A model generated the notes under the pieces. It saw only the letters and a list, made by a program, of their open reading frames with translations. It did no database searches and was not told the DNA's origin. Positions 36,826 through 52,065 of a DNA stretch of 64,000 bases are shown piece after piece. The DNA is from Aptenodytes patagonicus. Lineage: Eukaryota; Chordata; Aves; Sphenisciformes; Spheniscidae. How positions within the stretch are numbered: the stretch's first letter is position 1; each line of letters begins with the position of its first letter. A program made the translations under genes and the position numbers. The stretch is from assembly GCF_965638725.1 (NCBI RefSeq), contig NC_134982.1, positions 868,001-932,000 of the forward strand, given 5' to 3'.

Positions 36826-37547
36826 CTGGGAAGTTCAATACATACAGAGGATGGGGAGTGGGTTCGTCAAGAAGTTGCTGGAGAGGCAGACACTTGAACC
36901 GTTCACCATACATGGTGACTTCAATCATCACAACATTTTCATACAGGTGTCTCATCATGTCATCTTTTGCTTGTAAACTGCCAATGAAGCCACATACGTC
37001 TCTACATTTACAAGGACAAGTCCAAATACAGTACTAACAAATCAATAAAGCACTAAAAGCTTACACTGGAATGACAATACACATTTCACCGCAGTGCTGA
37101 GCGCGCGAGGCTGGGCAGCAGTTCAGGACTGGGCTTAACAGAGTCACCGAAGCGGAGGGTTGGGTTTAACTAGTGCGCACATACCAGTTAGATGGGAAGG
37201 CTTCTCCATCGGGGACCACGCCGGCCCCTTGCCCAGCCCGACGGCCGGGGGCGTGGGGCGGACTGGCCCCAGCTCCAGCCAGAGACATTTCGGGGGTTAG
37301 CGACTCCTCAGCAAACGAATCCCTCACTACTAATGCTTCAGCTCTTGCTACACGAACTGATTTTCAGGACCGCGAGGAAAATTACCAGCTCTCTTCTGCA
37401 CTTGAGAAAATCCATTACACTTCTAGCTTAAAACAAACATTTTAATGCATATATAATACAAGATGTTTGTTCACTATACCACAAAGGAAATCACTGCAGG
37501 GACACGGTCCACATTCCCACTGGGGCCGCATTTTGTTTTGCAAGTAA

Positions 37548-37548
<1 letters not shown>

Positions 37549-37590
<42 letters not shown>
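37549..37590. repeat. (CA)7(TA)14 compound microsatellite
   Basis: Seven CA units run straight into fourteen TA units. On the transcribed minus strand this gives UA repeats followed by UG repeats, inside the proposed WDR7 3' UTR. Such tracts are length-polymorphic and can form hairpins or bind UG/UA-preferring RNA-binding proteins. Confidence 0.95.
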
Positions 37591-38747
37591 CGTGTTATCT
37601 ACTGTAACCTAACGGATAGGATCCTGGGATACCGGTGGGAGAACACTTACAGGGTACCTTAGCACTCTCCTCCTAAGCCTACACTGAAAATTACAGCATT
37701 TCATTCTACGAATTCTACCTCTCCGCTTTTTTTTCCTTTTTTTTTTTTGTTAACCTCCGAGGTTACATATATATCTGTATAAACACAATGTACATGCATG
37801 CTGCATTAGTTCACTTAGAAAAGACCCTGATATTCTACTACAGAGTTCTCCACTATACACTACATTCCCGCCAGAGAAAAGATTAAACTTTATGGCAGTT
37901 TGTGTTAAACATTCCTAATGGTCTTAATTTCTTGCTTTTTAAATTTTTTAAAATTATTTTTAAACAGCAAACAGATATGTAGCTTCTGGACTGTAAATCT
38001 CACTTTCATGTACAGCGTACTACACAGACCACCTAAAAAAAAAATAAATCAATGCTTTTTATATTTAGAAGCCATTTTAAAAATTCATTTATTCCTTTTT
38101 GGGGAAGGGAAGATTCTATAAGTACCATTTTTACTTTATTATGTAAAGACAGCCGCCTTAGTTCTGTGAGCTTTTCAGACAAAAATGGCAAAGAAAAAGC
38201 TATACAAACATATACATCAATATGTTTAAATAAAATAGTATTTTATAGATTTTTTTTTCTTTACTGTGAGCAAAAACCAGCATACTTGCACACTATTGAA
38301 CACTTCACAAAATTAGATATGTAAGAAGAGGGAAACACAGTCACAGCTAATGTTACACAGGAATATTCCTACTGAAGAAAATGCTTCAATATATCCATTC
38401 AAATAACTTACCTTCTACACACTTTTCATCATTTTTCCAGCCAGAATTGCTCCCCACCGATGCCATTTGTGCTGCCTCCCGCCGGGGCCCGTGTCCTTCC
38501 CCTCTGGTCCCCCGGTGAAGCCACCGCGGGAGCCGTGGCTGTGACACAAGCGCAGGGTGGCGTGGGTGCACGGTCTCGCTGCCCTGCACGTCCCGGCACA
38601 AATGGGAGCGGCTTTAGGAAGAAACAGCTTTTTGTCTTTTTTTTTTTTTTTTTTTAAATAAATACCTGCATTGATAGCAAAAAACACCTTTATATATAAA
38701 TACTCCTTTTTTCAAGTTTGCTATTCCTTCTTAAAGAGATTCTTTTT

Positions 38748-38757
38748 TTTATTTACA
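38748..38757 (-). promoter_or_regulatory. Overlapping Pumilio-type site and alternative poly(A) hexamer
   Basis: On the minus strand TGTAAATA (38750-38757) overlaps AATAAA (38748-38753), followed by a run of A. If the hexamer is used it would give a 3' UTR of about 0.7 kb. The octamer matches the PUM consensus. Both are short and may be coincidental. Confidence 0.25.
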
Positions 38758-39438
38758 TGTGGACTATTATTCTTTCTTCCAGACTACAGCAAACAGTGAC
38801 TGGGCACAGCAGCACTTCCAATTCTCTTGAAAACTGAGATGTTGTATGAGGAAACATCCCCTTCAGATCAGAACACAGCCATCCACCCCCCCGAAACTCA
38901 ATCCCTCCCCATCCTGAGGCAATGAGCCCCTCATTAAGAAACCCAAGTGCCTAGCTCTAAGATGCATCACCCGCCATCATTCAGTGGTCACTAGGAGAAA
39001 GTACATGTAAACACGAGCCTTTTTGGTAAACACTGAGATTCTGCGAGAGTCTCCAAAGGAAAAATGTGTTTAATGAGGGCTGCTGCGTGAACTCAACATC
39101 CAGCGAGGAAGGGGCCGGGTTCAGCCCGGCTGCAAAGCCTGGTTTGATTCCTGCCACTGCCGATCTGGCCGAGGAGCGCCATCACAGTGTTATTGATCCC
39201 CCACTTCTGCTGCACCACGCGAGGAGCACGATCCCCAGCGCCGTTGCCTTCCTCCTCCCATCTGCAAGGAAAAACCAGCCGGTGTCAGTGCAGCCACCCT
39301 GCAGAGCCGGGCAGGAGCCCACCAGCAGCCTGCAGGACACTGGTGTGGGCATCCCGTGTGAGGAGCACAGAGAGAGAGAGGGGGAGAATTACGAGGAACT
39401 TTGAAACAGAAATGGGTTTCTAGCACAGGAGATTTACC

Positions 39439-42496
<3,058 letters not shown>

Positions 42497-45400
42497 TTAC
42501 CTGGCACCGCAATGATGCTGAACAGACTTTTAAGCAAACACAAATGCACGAGAACATGAACTTCTAAAAACCTTTTTTGGAAGACTGAGGGAGACCATTA
42601 CCGTCAGTAAAAATTAAATACTATGTGGAAATGCCTCTTCATTTTCACCTGCATTTTCTGTTATTCTAGCACTAATTATTTTCTGACTGTCACTGTGTCA
42701 ATCGGCAAACACCCCTGAGGAGCAAAGGAAAGCTCTTTTGCGGAGTTTGGTTCCCGTTGGTCAGGGAGGACAGGACGGTGGCACATACTGCTCCTGCGCA
42801 TCTGAAGGAATGGCACGAAATGTAACTCCTGCCATGTCACACACAGGGACTTGCGCTCAGCACAGAATGCCCTTTCCTCAGGGCACTTCCTCAGGGCACT
42901 TTTCCTTTCTTCAGGCCTCCAGACAACCCGAAACATGAAAGCACACCACTGAAATGTCTTATCAGGTGGGACTTAAGCACATGCTGCTCAGTATTAAATA
43001 CCATGACAATTTCTTTTAAGTGTTCTAATAGCTGCTTAACCAATAAAACGGAATTAAATCATCATACGAACACATTCCCTGCCAAATCCAGTTTTTAAAC
43101 CGAAGTAGTTTGTCAGGTATATGAACATAAATGTGTCTTTAACAGGAATTTTAAAAAAATCTAATACTTACACTCCTCAAAGGAGGTTGTAAATTGGATG
43201 TCTAGGAGCCTCCAGCTGGCTAGGTGGCAGGCAGGGAATGGTAGGAAGCACACTACCACCCCCCCCGCCTTTAAAAAACAGTCTTTACAGAAATGTCACC
43301 CCAATCAGAGTGTTAAACGTTTTCAGTTGGCTCCCTGGCACCAGCACGAGAGGCCTCTGAAAGGCCGGAGCAGAGCTGGGCAGCAGGCACGGCTGCACCC
43401 CCAGGTGCTCCAGCACCAGCCTCCCCACCGCCGGGCCACGATGGTTTAAGTTACTGCACTCACGCCACTGCTCTTCCTTCAGGATAGCCACAGCGTACTC
43501 TACACAGGAACAGTAACGAGAAGACCAAACACTCCATTCCAATGGCACAGGAATGTAATCACGCTTTTGCAAAAACCTCCCCAAGTGGCAGACAATGTGC
43601 TGCAGACTTACGTCCACCCGCAGCCGTATGGGCTCTTTCTTTACAGCTGCACCTCTGTGTGCACAGACAACTGTTTCATTGAGAGAGTCCTCTCTACTCC
43701 AACAAAGAACACAAATATTTCCATTGCAATGTAAAGGATCTAGGTATGCTTACACAGAACATATCCCAAAGGAGGCGAGTGGAAATACCCTGACAAAGCA
43801 GGCACGGCTGCCCTTGCAGCACAGGGATGTGCGCTGCGCCTGCCCACCCAGCGAGGGAACGCTTTATGTCCAACCTTGATTTAACTGGAAGCATGCAGTT
43901 AAAATCCTCTGGACTACTACCATAATAAATGTAATTAAAAGGTCAAACCTTATCTCGTAAATAAAGTGTAAAGGATTTTTTTCAGAAATAATGCAACAAC
44001 TAGAAGGTACCTAGTATTTTCTCAGATTACAGCTTGAACTATTATTTAAAACCACATACTTTTCATAGCAGTGCATCATAGTCTGCGATGCACATCTTTT
44101 GCCGTAAAAAAAATTTCCAAGGCCAAGTACCGGACTCCTAGCTCTGGACAATCTTTGACAAGATTTAACGTTACATACCCCACTACCATCATTCCCCTAC
44201 AGCACACCCTTCCGCGCAGTGTTACGGCAGCGACGGGGCCCTTGCAGGCAAGGCACACCCCGGCTGTGCTGCCGGTCGCTTGTGTCAGCTCAGCAAATCA
44301 CACGTCCTTCTGCTCACACGCCACACTTAGAGCTGTGGTGTCACCAGGGTTAAATACTTGTTTTTTACAATATCCAACAATATAAACACATATGTCAGAA
44401 ACACCATGGAAAATTACTCACTTATTCCATGGTCAGAGTCACCGTTAAGATTTTATTTACTCGTTACTTGAGGTTGCTGTTTCACAACCGCACAATACGT
44501 CGATGCTTTACACAAGACTGAGACTCATTTGCATTGCGTCCTCTAATGCTTTGGAGATCTTAAAACGGGCAAACCCAGGTAGCTCACCTACCCTCCCATC
44601 TAAAACCCCAGTGGTAGAAATCTGAGAGCCTCTCCCGTGCCTGGAACCCCCGCTCCGGTCAGCACCAAGGGCTGGTTTCTCCCACCCGGCAGAGGAAGCA
44701 CGGCTCCCCAGGGATCCAGCCCGAGGACAGGCTCCAGCAAGCACCGGGGGCTGGACGGCAAGCTGTGCAAGAGAGCTGGGGAGCAGGAGAAGAAAAAGAA
44801 ATGCAGCCAAGGAAACGTGAGCGTCGAGTGCAGGGCCAACCAATAAAGGGTTAAAAAGCCAGAACCTGTATTTAAATTCAAGACGACACGTGAATTTCTT
44901 TTTGAAAACGCCATTTTCTATTGGATTAACACGATGAAATCACTAGTATCAGAAGTGCACAAAGTATTTCTTCGAAAATACACAACAGCAGCTCTTTCTG
45001 CATTAAGAGGCGCTGTGCCAACTTTAAACTGGCAGGGCTTTAACTGTGTGAAAAAAGACTTTGTAACATTCATTGAATAAAATTCAAAAATAAAATAAAA
45101 TTATATTTTTATACAAAATATAAATAAAAGAAGTGCTCCTGTACCCATCACCGGGACATTAAAAGATGAAGACCTACTCAGAATGGTACACTGCATCTAA
45201 AGTTAGCCTTCTATATTAAGAACCCATTAATATATTCATTCCTTGTTTATCATGTAAAAGGTGAGTGAACTCCAATAGAACCCCAAACCTATCTCTTTAA
45301 TGTAATCACTGCAGCTTAGGATGAAAGTTTGAAAGGGCAATTAATTAGATGATCCGATGTTTAGACCCATCAAACTCTTTAGCACTTAACAAGCAAGTAA

Positions 45401-46585
45401 TACTTGTCAATAAAATATGTTTTGGTAATACAAAGGTAGAAAATCAATAGTGCTAGCACACTTGTTGCTCTTTTTACTACTGAAAATGTGTTCCAATAAG
45501 TACAACCCTTAAGGGAATTAATCTGCTTTGTTATTTAAAGGAAGTGCTTCTCTAATTGATGCTAATCCTTTCGAGCCAAGATTTACTTTTTAGTGCACTA
45601 TCTAAACGTGTGCTTTGCAATGCTCATCTTGCATTTCTGAGGGCAATGAGTAAGTGTAACAAAAACAAATTATTGCTGCTCATTCAAAATATTCTGCTTG
45701 CACGCATACGTTTGGTGCTTAGACTCCCCTGGCTGGCACCGTTTTGCTGCGGTGCTGAATGCCGCATTAATGCACTCATTCTTTGGGACTGCTTTCAAGT
45801 TACTATTTGCAGTTTTTCAGCTCCAAAGCAGTTATATTAGCACAAAATGAAAAGTATGCAAAAATCTGTGGTTCGGAAATAGTCTTAATTCTGAACAGCA
45901 GAGACAGTGGGACAAAGTGCAGCTGTTTGCAGCTTCCCTCTGCCCAAGCAATTGTTTTTTAATGGGAGGATGCTCCTGGGAGACTATTTGACTTCTGCAC
46001 CTGCCATGGTCGTTGTCCTGTAACACATGATATACTGAAGCTATGACAACCTAATTCTAAGTCCAATATTTGGTAAACTCTACATTGAACTGCAATATTC
46101 TGTTAAAGGTGACATAAAAAATAAACACTGTATCACTGCAGCAATTTTATTTTAATAAATATACTGAAATGCATACTTTAAATTGATAAAGTAACTCATG
46201 TACTGCTATAGAGACATACTAATATTTTACCACCTTTATTATTAGATATTTATATCCCCAATCTCTAGGGGTACCTTAACCAAAGCGAAACAAAAAATTC
46301 ACTTACTGAGAAAGCAGCATGCCTAACGCATCCCCCAGAAGCATTGCCCTTCCAGTACCCATCACGTGAAAGACATACAAAAGCAGAGGTTTGCGACAGC
46401 TAAGCAATACCCTTAAAATGATGTGCCTGCTTTTAGCATGGAGCAGTATGAAAATATCAGCTCCAACTTTTGCATGGGATACAAATCATCTCTGGGCAAG
46501 GAAAGGTTATTTAAGAATTAAGGAAGCGGTGATTCTGTAACTCCTTCATGGAGTTCTCCTCCACACCATGCAAATAAAAGTTTTC

Positions 46586-46602
46586 TTTTTTTTTTTTTTT
46601 TT
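46586..46602. repeat. T17 homopolymer
   Basis: A simple T run followed by AAATTAAC within the WDR7 intron, with no recognisable element attached. Confidence 0.9.
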
Positions 46603-49600
46603 AAATTAACAATTAGAAGTTGGATTTTAATGCTCATGTAGGGTGCAAAACCCTGCAGAACATATATAGAGCCCGAACTGTTCAGAGAAATAAATATTGG
46701 CCTTTGAGATAATGATAAAAAATGGCAGACCTACGAAGTGAATATATAAAAATAAATACTTACGATGACTGCTGCAAAGGTAAACACAAGCCCCCGCAGT
46801 GCCTGCTCGGCTGCTCTCACTTTGGTCACAAGGAGATTAACAGCACCTTCGCCAGGCTGCGATGTACTATGCCCAGGACCCATTTTTCTTTTTTCTTCCG
46901 AGATTGTGAATCTTATCTTTGTTTGCAGCAGCACTCCTTCCTGGGCTCCTGCACATCTGTCTTCTTTTGCTATATGGTTCTTCACATCATACTTACGTTT
47001 TTCATGTGACAAATTTACTTATTCCAGGATATATGCTCTCAAGATCGGTACCTACAACGGAGGGCTTACCAGGGATTTTCAACAGATGGTAGGAAGTCAC
47101 CATTTGCCATTATGTTCTTGACCTTTCGTTTCCAACAGTAGTTGCTATAGCTGTGCCTCTTTAATATTAACCTGCAGCTGAAAGGTTTCTGGGATCTACA
47201 GCCCTTGTTCTCCAGGAGATGAGCAGCGCGGGCATACTACAGCAAGCACGGAAACCAGCACGGACCCTACCCACGGAGGGTCATATAAAATGAGTATTTA
47301 AACATAGCAGACATAATCTACTCAGGTGCCCCCAACACAAGGAGGATTTATGTAACTTTTTACTATATTTTAATTCTGTTTTTATAGAAATATGATGGAT
47401 TCTGAATAACATGAAACTTAGGAGTCCTACGCTTAAGGCTTGAATAATGTGATGTAGGTATACCAATCTTTGTGTTTAAAAGAAGAAGGAAACACACTCG
47501 CTTACGGCTGTCCTCACTGGGTGAGCCAGCCAAGCAGAGTCTTTCACTCAAGGTGTGCACTGCCCTAGCCAAGGCCAGGCACCCCCCCCAGCCACCATGC
47601 TGGCCCCTGCCCATGGCCAAGGCCACGGCCGGCTGTGGGGAGGGGGCAGGCAGGGGCAGGGCATCCTGAGCCGTTGCTTTTTATAAAAACAAAGTTATAC
47701 AAAACTAAACGGCTTTACCTGAAAAGATATCTAAAATATGATTTCATTTTTCATACCGAACGTAAATTCTTTCAAGATGGCCCTTCAGAGGTTTTTATGA
47801 ACACTTTAAAAAATAAATCCCTACTTTCCAAGCAATTTAGTGGAAATATCTGAAATACTATTAACTTAAAACAGTTTCAGTATCTTTAATAATTTAATTT
47901 CTATGTTAGTTCCAGTAATACTAACAATTGCAGTAAAAATTTCAGGACTGTACTGAGAAAAAGAGTGTATTTGCATCTTTAAATTAATTTTCTTCCTGTC
48001 CTTCAAGTGGCTTCTCAATAATATCAAGATAAAGTCAAAGCGCATGTATTACATTTTTTAACTTAATAAAATATATAACTTAATTTTTAACCTTACAGTA
48101 ATACAATTTTGCATCAACCATTACAATTACTCAGTATTCAAATGTGCCGTGCATGATCCGACAGGCAGCATTCAATGGGAGCAGAAAGTGCCCTTGAACG
48201 GCCGTGTATAAAAATACATTTATCACTGGAGCGGCAGGCTGGCTGCCAGTCAATATATGCCTCTCATTTGTTAGGAGGCTCTCCTGCTGTGAGTCCCTCA
48301 TTACAATTTGCTTTAACTTCCTGGGCAAATGACAACCAGAAAATGAGGCAGCTTCTTTCTCGACCAAACTTAATCCAGAAAAAAATTAGATGACAGCTGC
48401 AGCCACCCAAGTGTTACGGGATGGTTTAAAACAGTCCCCAAACTGTACGGCTCCAGCCCCAAACCACTTCATGACGCTGCAGAGAAAAGCCGAGAACTGG
48501 CCTTCTCTTCCCCCAAACCAACGCTGTAATGAAAGTGTGCTTGGCTCTCCAAAAATCAACCCAGCCTGCCTCTCAAACACCCCCGTGTTCACAAGCATTT
48601 GATGTACCCTCTCACTTTAGGAATGTACTTGTCAGTTCAAGATTTTGCCGTATGGATTTTGATGGTCCACATGAATTAATTGCCCCCAAACATATAAAGC
48701 AGCCACTCCATAATATCAGTAGTGATTTTTTCCTCTGTGAAACTAATGCCGCTGTACTTTATTTAAAGGTTCATAATACTGTGATGTAACCTCTGAATAT
48801 CTGCATGAGTACGTGTTAGACACTTGGTATTGCTATTGAAATTCATATCTCCTTGACAATGACCATTTTAAAAGAGGTTTCAACAGCTCATAGGCTAAGC
48901 TTTATGCTTTAACTTCTAGGAAAATAATTTAAAGTATGAATTCTGAGTATGATTAGGATATTCTTACCAATGAAAATGGAAGAAAAAAGCACTTAATATT
49001 TTTTCCAGGTTTTTTAATAGTATTTTGCGAGATATAAAAGAATTAATTTAAAACCCTACTCAAAGGGGTATAATAATAATTACAAGCAGTTTGTGTAAAA
49101 AAACCCAACAACTATAGATAGAAATCTAGACAAGAGTTCATACTGGACAAATACCAGGTCTCTGGATTTGCACATGCTCACTACTGGGAAGCCCTGTAAA
49201 GCTTTAGATCTTGAACCACAAATCCCTCAAGGTTGATATTCAATGGTAGTGAGGAAGTTTGGGCTGATATCCCAGCACCAAAGAGCACTTTACAGAGAGA
49301 AAAGACATTGAATGCTCTCCAAAAAAATCCCGACATGGACCAGATTTACCATTTATTACGTGGACTTCATCTAACCAACTATCAAAATGCAAATCATACC
49401 CTTAATGGGAAGAGCAGTATAAGTTTTTAGAGAGACAAAATTAAACCACAATAAATGACAGCAATCCAAGCAGCGCGGTGTAAGGCTGAGCAGAGGCTGC
49501 ATCACAGTGGAGCATGGCGAGGAGGGAGGCAAGGGTAGGAGCACGCTGGTCGGATGGAGCGCGAGAAACTTTTTAAAAAATTAATCTAACAGGTCTCCAA

Positions 49601-51364
49601 TTCTAAAGGCAACAAAGAGTTCATTTAGTGACTACCTGAAGGCCTTAGGGAAAAATACTTACTCCTTTTAATAGTTTTGGCAGAAGGAAGGAAGCCTGTG
49701 GAGGCTACCAGTACCCCCACCCCGGTACAAAACACGCAGCAGCACTGCCCCTGCGCCCTGCACAACTCCTGCCACGGCAGGGCAAGTGCTCCAGGCAAAA
49801 CCCAGTCAACTCTGTTATTCAGCCACGGGAGAACACACAACCCGTGGACATGAACTGAGCAGAATGGTGGATTCTGGCTACACGATTCAGGCGTGATTCG
49901 CGATTTTAAAAAGTGAGAGTAAAAGTATCACTAAAACAGATTTCAGGAGCAGATAGGATATGTGACGCTATTTTCCTAGCAAACACCGAAGTTTGATACA
50001 ACTCTTATCAGTGAGCCGTACTGAAACAACCCAGTTCATAGAACAGCCTTTTTTAAACATAAGAAACTTAGGTAAAGAAATAAGTCTTCACCTAGATAAC
50101 CCTGTATGGCTCACAGCACCAGACAGTGACGAGAAAGAGAACGTTCTCTCTTACAGATACTGTTTGTCAAGACCTCATAATTTTCATTAAAAATCAGTCC
50201 CTATTGAAAGAAAAGGCTATTAAAAATTCTAACTGGACTAAGAATGAAATGCCGCCCTACAGTGAATTAACATGAGACGGGAATACATGGAGCATCCCCT
50301 CTTCCTACGTAGTTACTTACTGTTAGGGAAATACTGCTTAATAATAAGAGTTAAACCGATCAAAAATCTGCTTTTCACCTGCCTACATACGCTGACTTCT
50401 ATTTGATAATCGGAGTACGTAGCGGCTGGGGCATGAAGCATTTCCAACCTCTAAAACTTCCCCAGTGACGAGCTAGATGTGGTCGCAGCAATCCCAGTTT
50501 TTCTCCTTTCCCATTCAAGCAACCGTCACGAGACCTGCAGCCAGGCACAACGTTCCCATAAGTTTCCCACTCTTTCCAGTCAAAGTGCATTTTGCTAAGG
50601 TACCCTTTGGCTAAAATTCATTCTAATCTGTGTCAGTATAGATAAAACTGAGAGTGCTATGGGATTTTTGGCACAGCGAGAAGCACTCATCCTCAAACAG
50701 TTCTGTTAAGATGCAGCTCTTCCCTTTCAGCTCCAGCTTTACTCACCCAAGTTTTAAAGAAAACTAGTTAGAACAATGTCACAGTCGTATTTGGATCACC
50801 AGAGTATTTTTAACCTTTGACTTCAGAGCCTTCAATGCACTTGCAAAACACACAAATCTGTAATTCCCAAGTGACCCGAGACTTTAAAGAAAAGCGTTCT
50901 GCAACTCCAACGGAGGAGGAAAAGCTAACGAGATCAGTGCTTCCCGCCAGGACAGTGGGGATTGGGGACTTAATTATCCTTCTAGAAGTGTCTTCTGCCC
51001 TGCGGACTCTGGGAAAGCAACTCTGCTGTCATATTTGAAGCCAGCCTTCTGATTCTCGCCGCTCCTCGCTCTAATTTTCTAATCAGCACTGGCAGTATTT
51101 CCAGATCTTTAGCAGTTCCTGGGCAAACTGTCACTTGCTGCAGAACTCCCTGATGCTGCTTGTTCTTTCCACAGTTACCACTCGCATCCCTCTTCCAAGG
51201 GTCACAAGCATTGGCATCACGATTATCAAAACAAGTGGAAACTTGGAAATCATAGTCCTTAATTTAAAAATTTTTGGAGAACTTTTTCTTACAAGTAGTT
51301 TGTGTATGATGGTTTACACTTAGTGATACAATGTCATTGCATTTGAAAAACACAGCAGCTTTTT

Positions 51365-51367
<3 letters not shown>

Positions 51368-51402
<35 letters not shown>
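51368..51402. repeat. T35 homopolymer (A35 on the gene strand)
   Basis: An uninterrupted run of 35 T. On the WDR7 sense strand it is A35. It could be a retrotransposition tail, but the sequence upstream on that strand shows no recognisable SINE or processed-gene body. Assembly length is likely unreliable. Confidence 0.95.
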
Positions 51403-51406
<4 letters not shown>

Positions 51407-52043
51407 ATTTATGCTTCTTTCAAGACCCACCTTACCTAACTGGGAACCCTGGCTAGACCCCCATGTGCAAATATGCACACCCAGTGGTCTCCACCAGGAC
51501 ACTGCCACCCTCTCGTCACCGCAAGCGGTGCTAGATAGGAACACCAGAACTGCAGCGCGTAATGACTAGTCCTCCTTGTCATTACATCCTAGTTTACTCT
51601 GAAAGAAGTCCTCCACCTAACAAGAGGTTCACTTTTCTACCATCAAATAAGCATATATTTTTATATTATGCAGATCATGGACATTAGCATATTCCACAAT
51701 ATTTTGCAATTAAAACATAACTAAACACCGGTTAGGATGGGTGGAGAGGAAGAGGGTGAAGTGCTCTGGGCCTTGCGTTCAAAATGCATCTGGGTGTTCA
51801 GAAACCCGGTGAATAGTATCAGGGCCACTTAATTCACACAACTGCTCTAAATTTTAGGAAAATTCATTCATGGTAATAGTAATAATACCTGGAGCATTAT
51901 ACACCATTGTAGAGCTATAAAATCTTAAAACAAATTAGTGATCAATAATTACCCAATAATTGACAAAGTATAAGAGACAGTATGTTCATAAATTTTTCCG
52001 GTTATGAGTTTTTAAATATGTTAGGGATACAGATTTTCCTTGC

Positions 52044-52065
52044 TTGGAAGGAAATTTCCTTCCAA
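52044..52065. repeat. Perfect 22 bp palindrome
   Basis: TTGGAAGGAAA is immediately followed by its exact reverse complement with no spacer. The element contains paired GGAA/TTCC half-sites around a GAAATTTC core. It lies in the WDR7 intron, in AT-rich sequence without other repeats. A perfect 11+11 match is not expected by chance in 64 kb (about 0.015 expected). Confidence 0.9.

Larger units (their letters stand above)
36785..39438 (-). other. WDR7: Probable WDR7 3' UTR
   Basis: From the TAG stop to a poly(A) signal at 36803-36808 there are about 2.65 kb with no sustained reading frame. The part below about 38.75 kb is AT-rich and resembles a vertebrate 3' UTR. It carries a CA/TA dinucleotide tract, pyrimidine runs and two Pumilio-type TGTAAATA sites. 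Further AATAAA hexamers on the minus strand lie at 38748-38753, 38135-38140 and 38088-38093, so shorter isoforms are possible. The first 350 bases after the stop are GC-richer. The distal boundary is inferred from the signal, not from transcript evidence. Confidence 0.5.

Noticed and set aside
51368..51402. A35 on the WDR7 sense strand as the tail of a processed pseudogene
   Set aside because: The sequence upstream on that strand shows no recognisable gene or SINE body and no clear target-site duplication.
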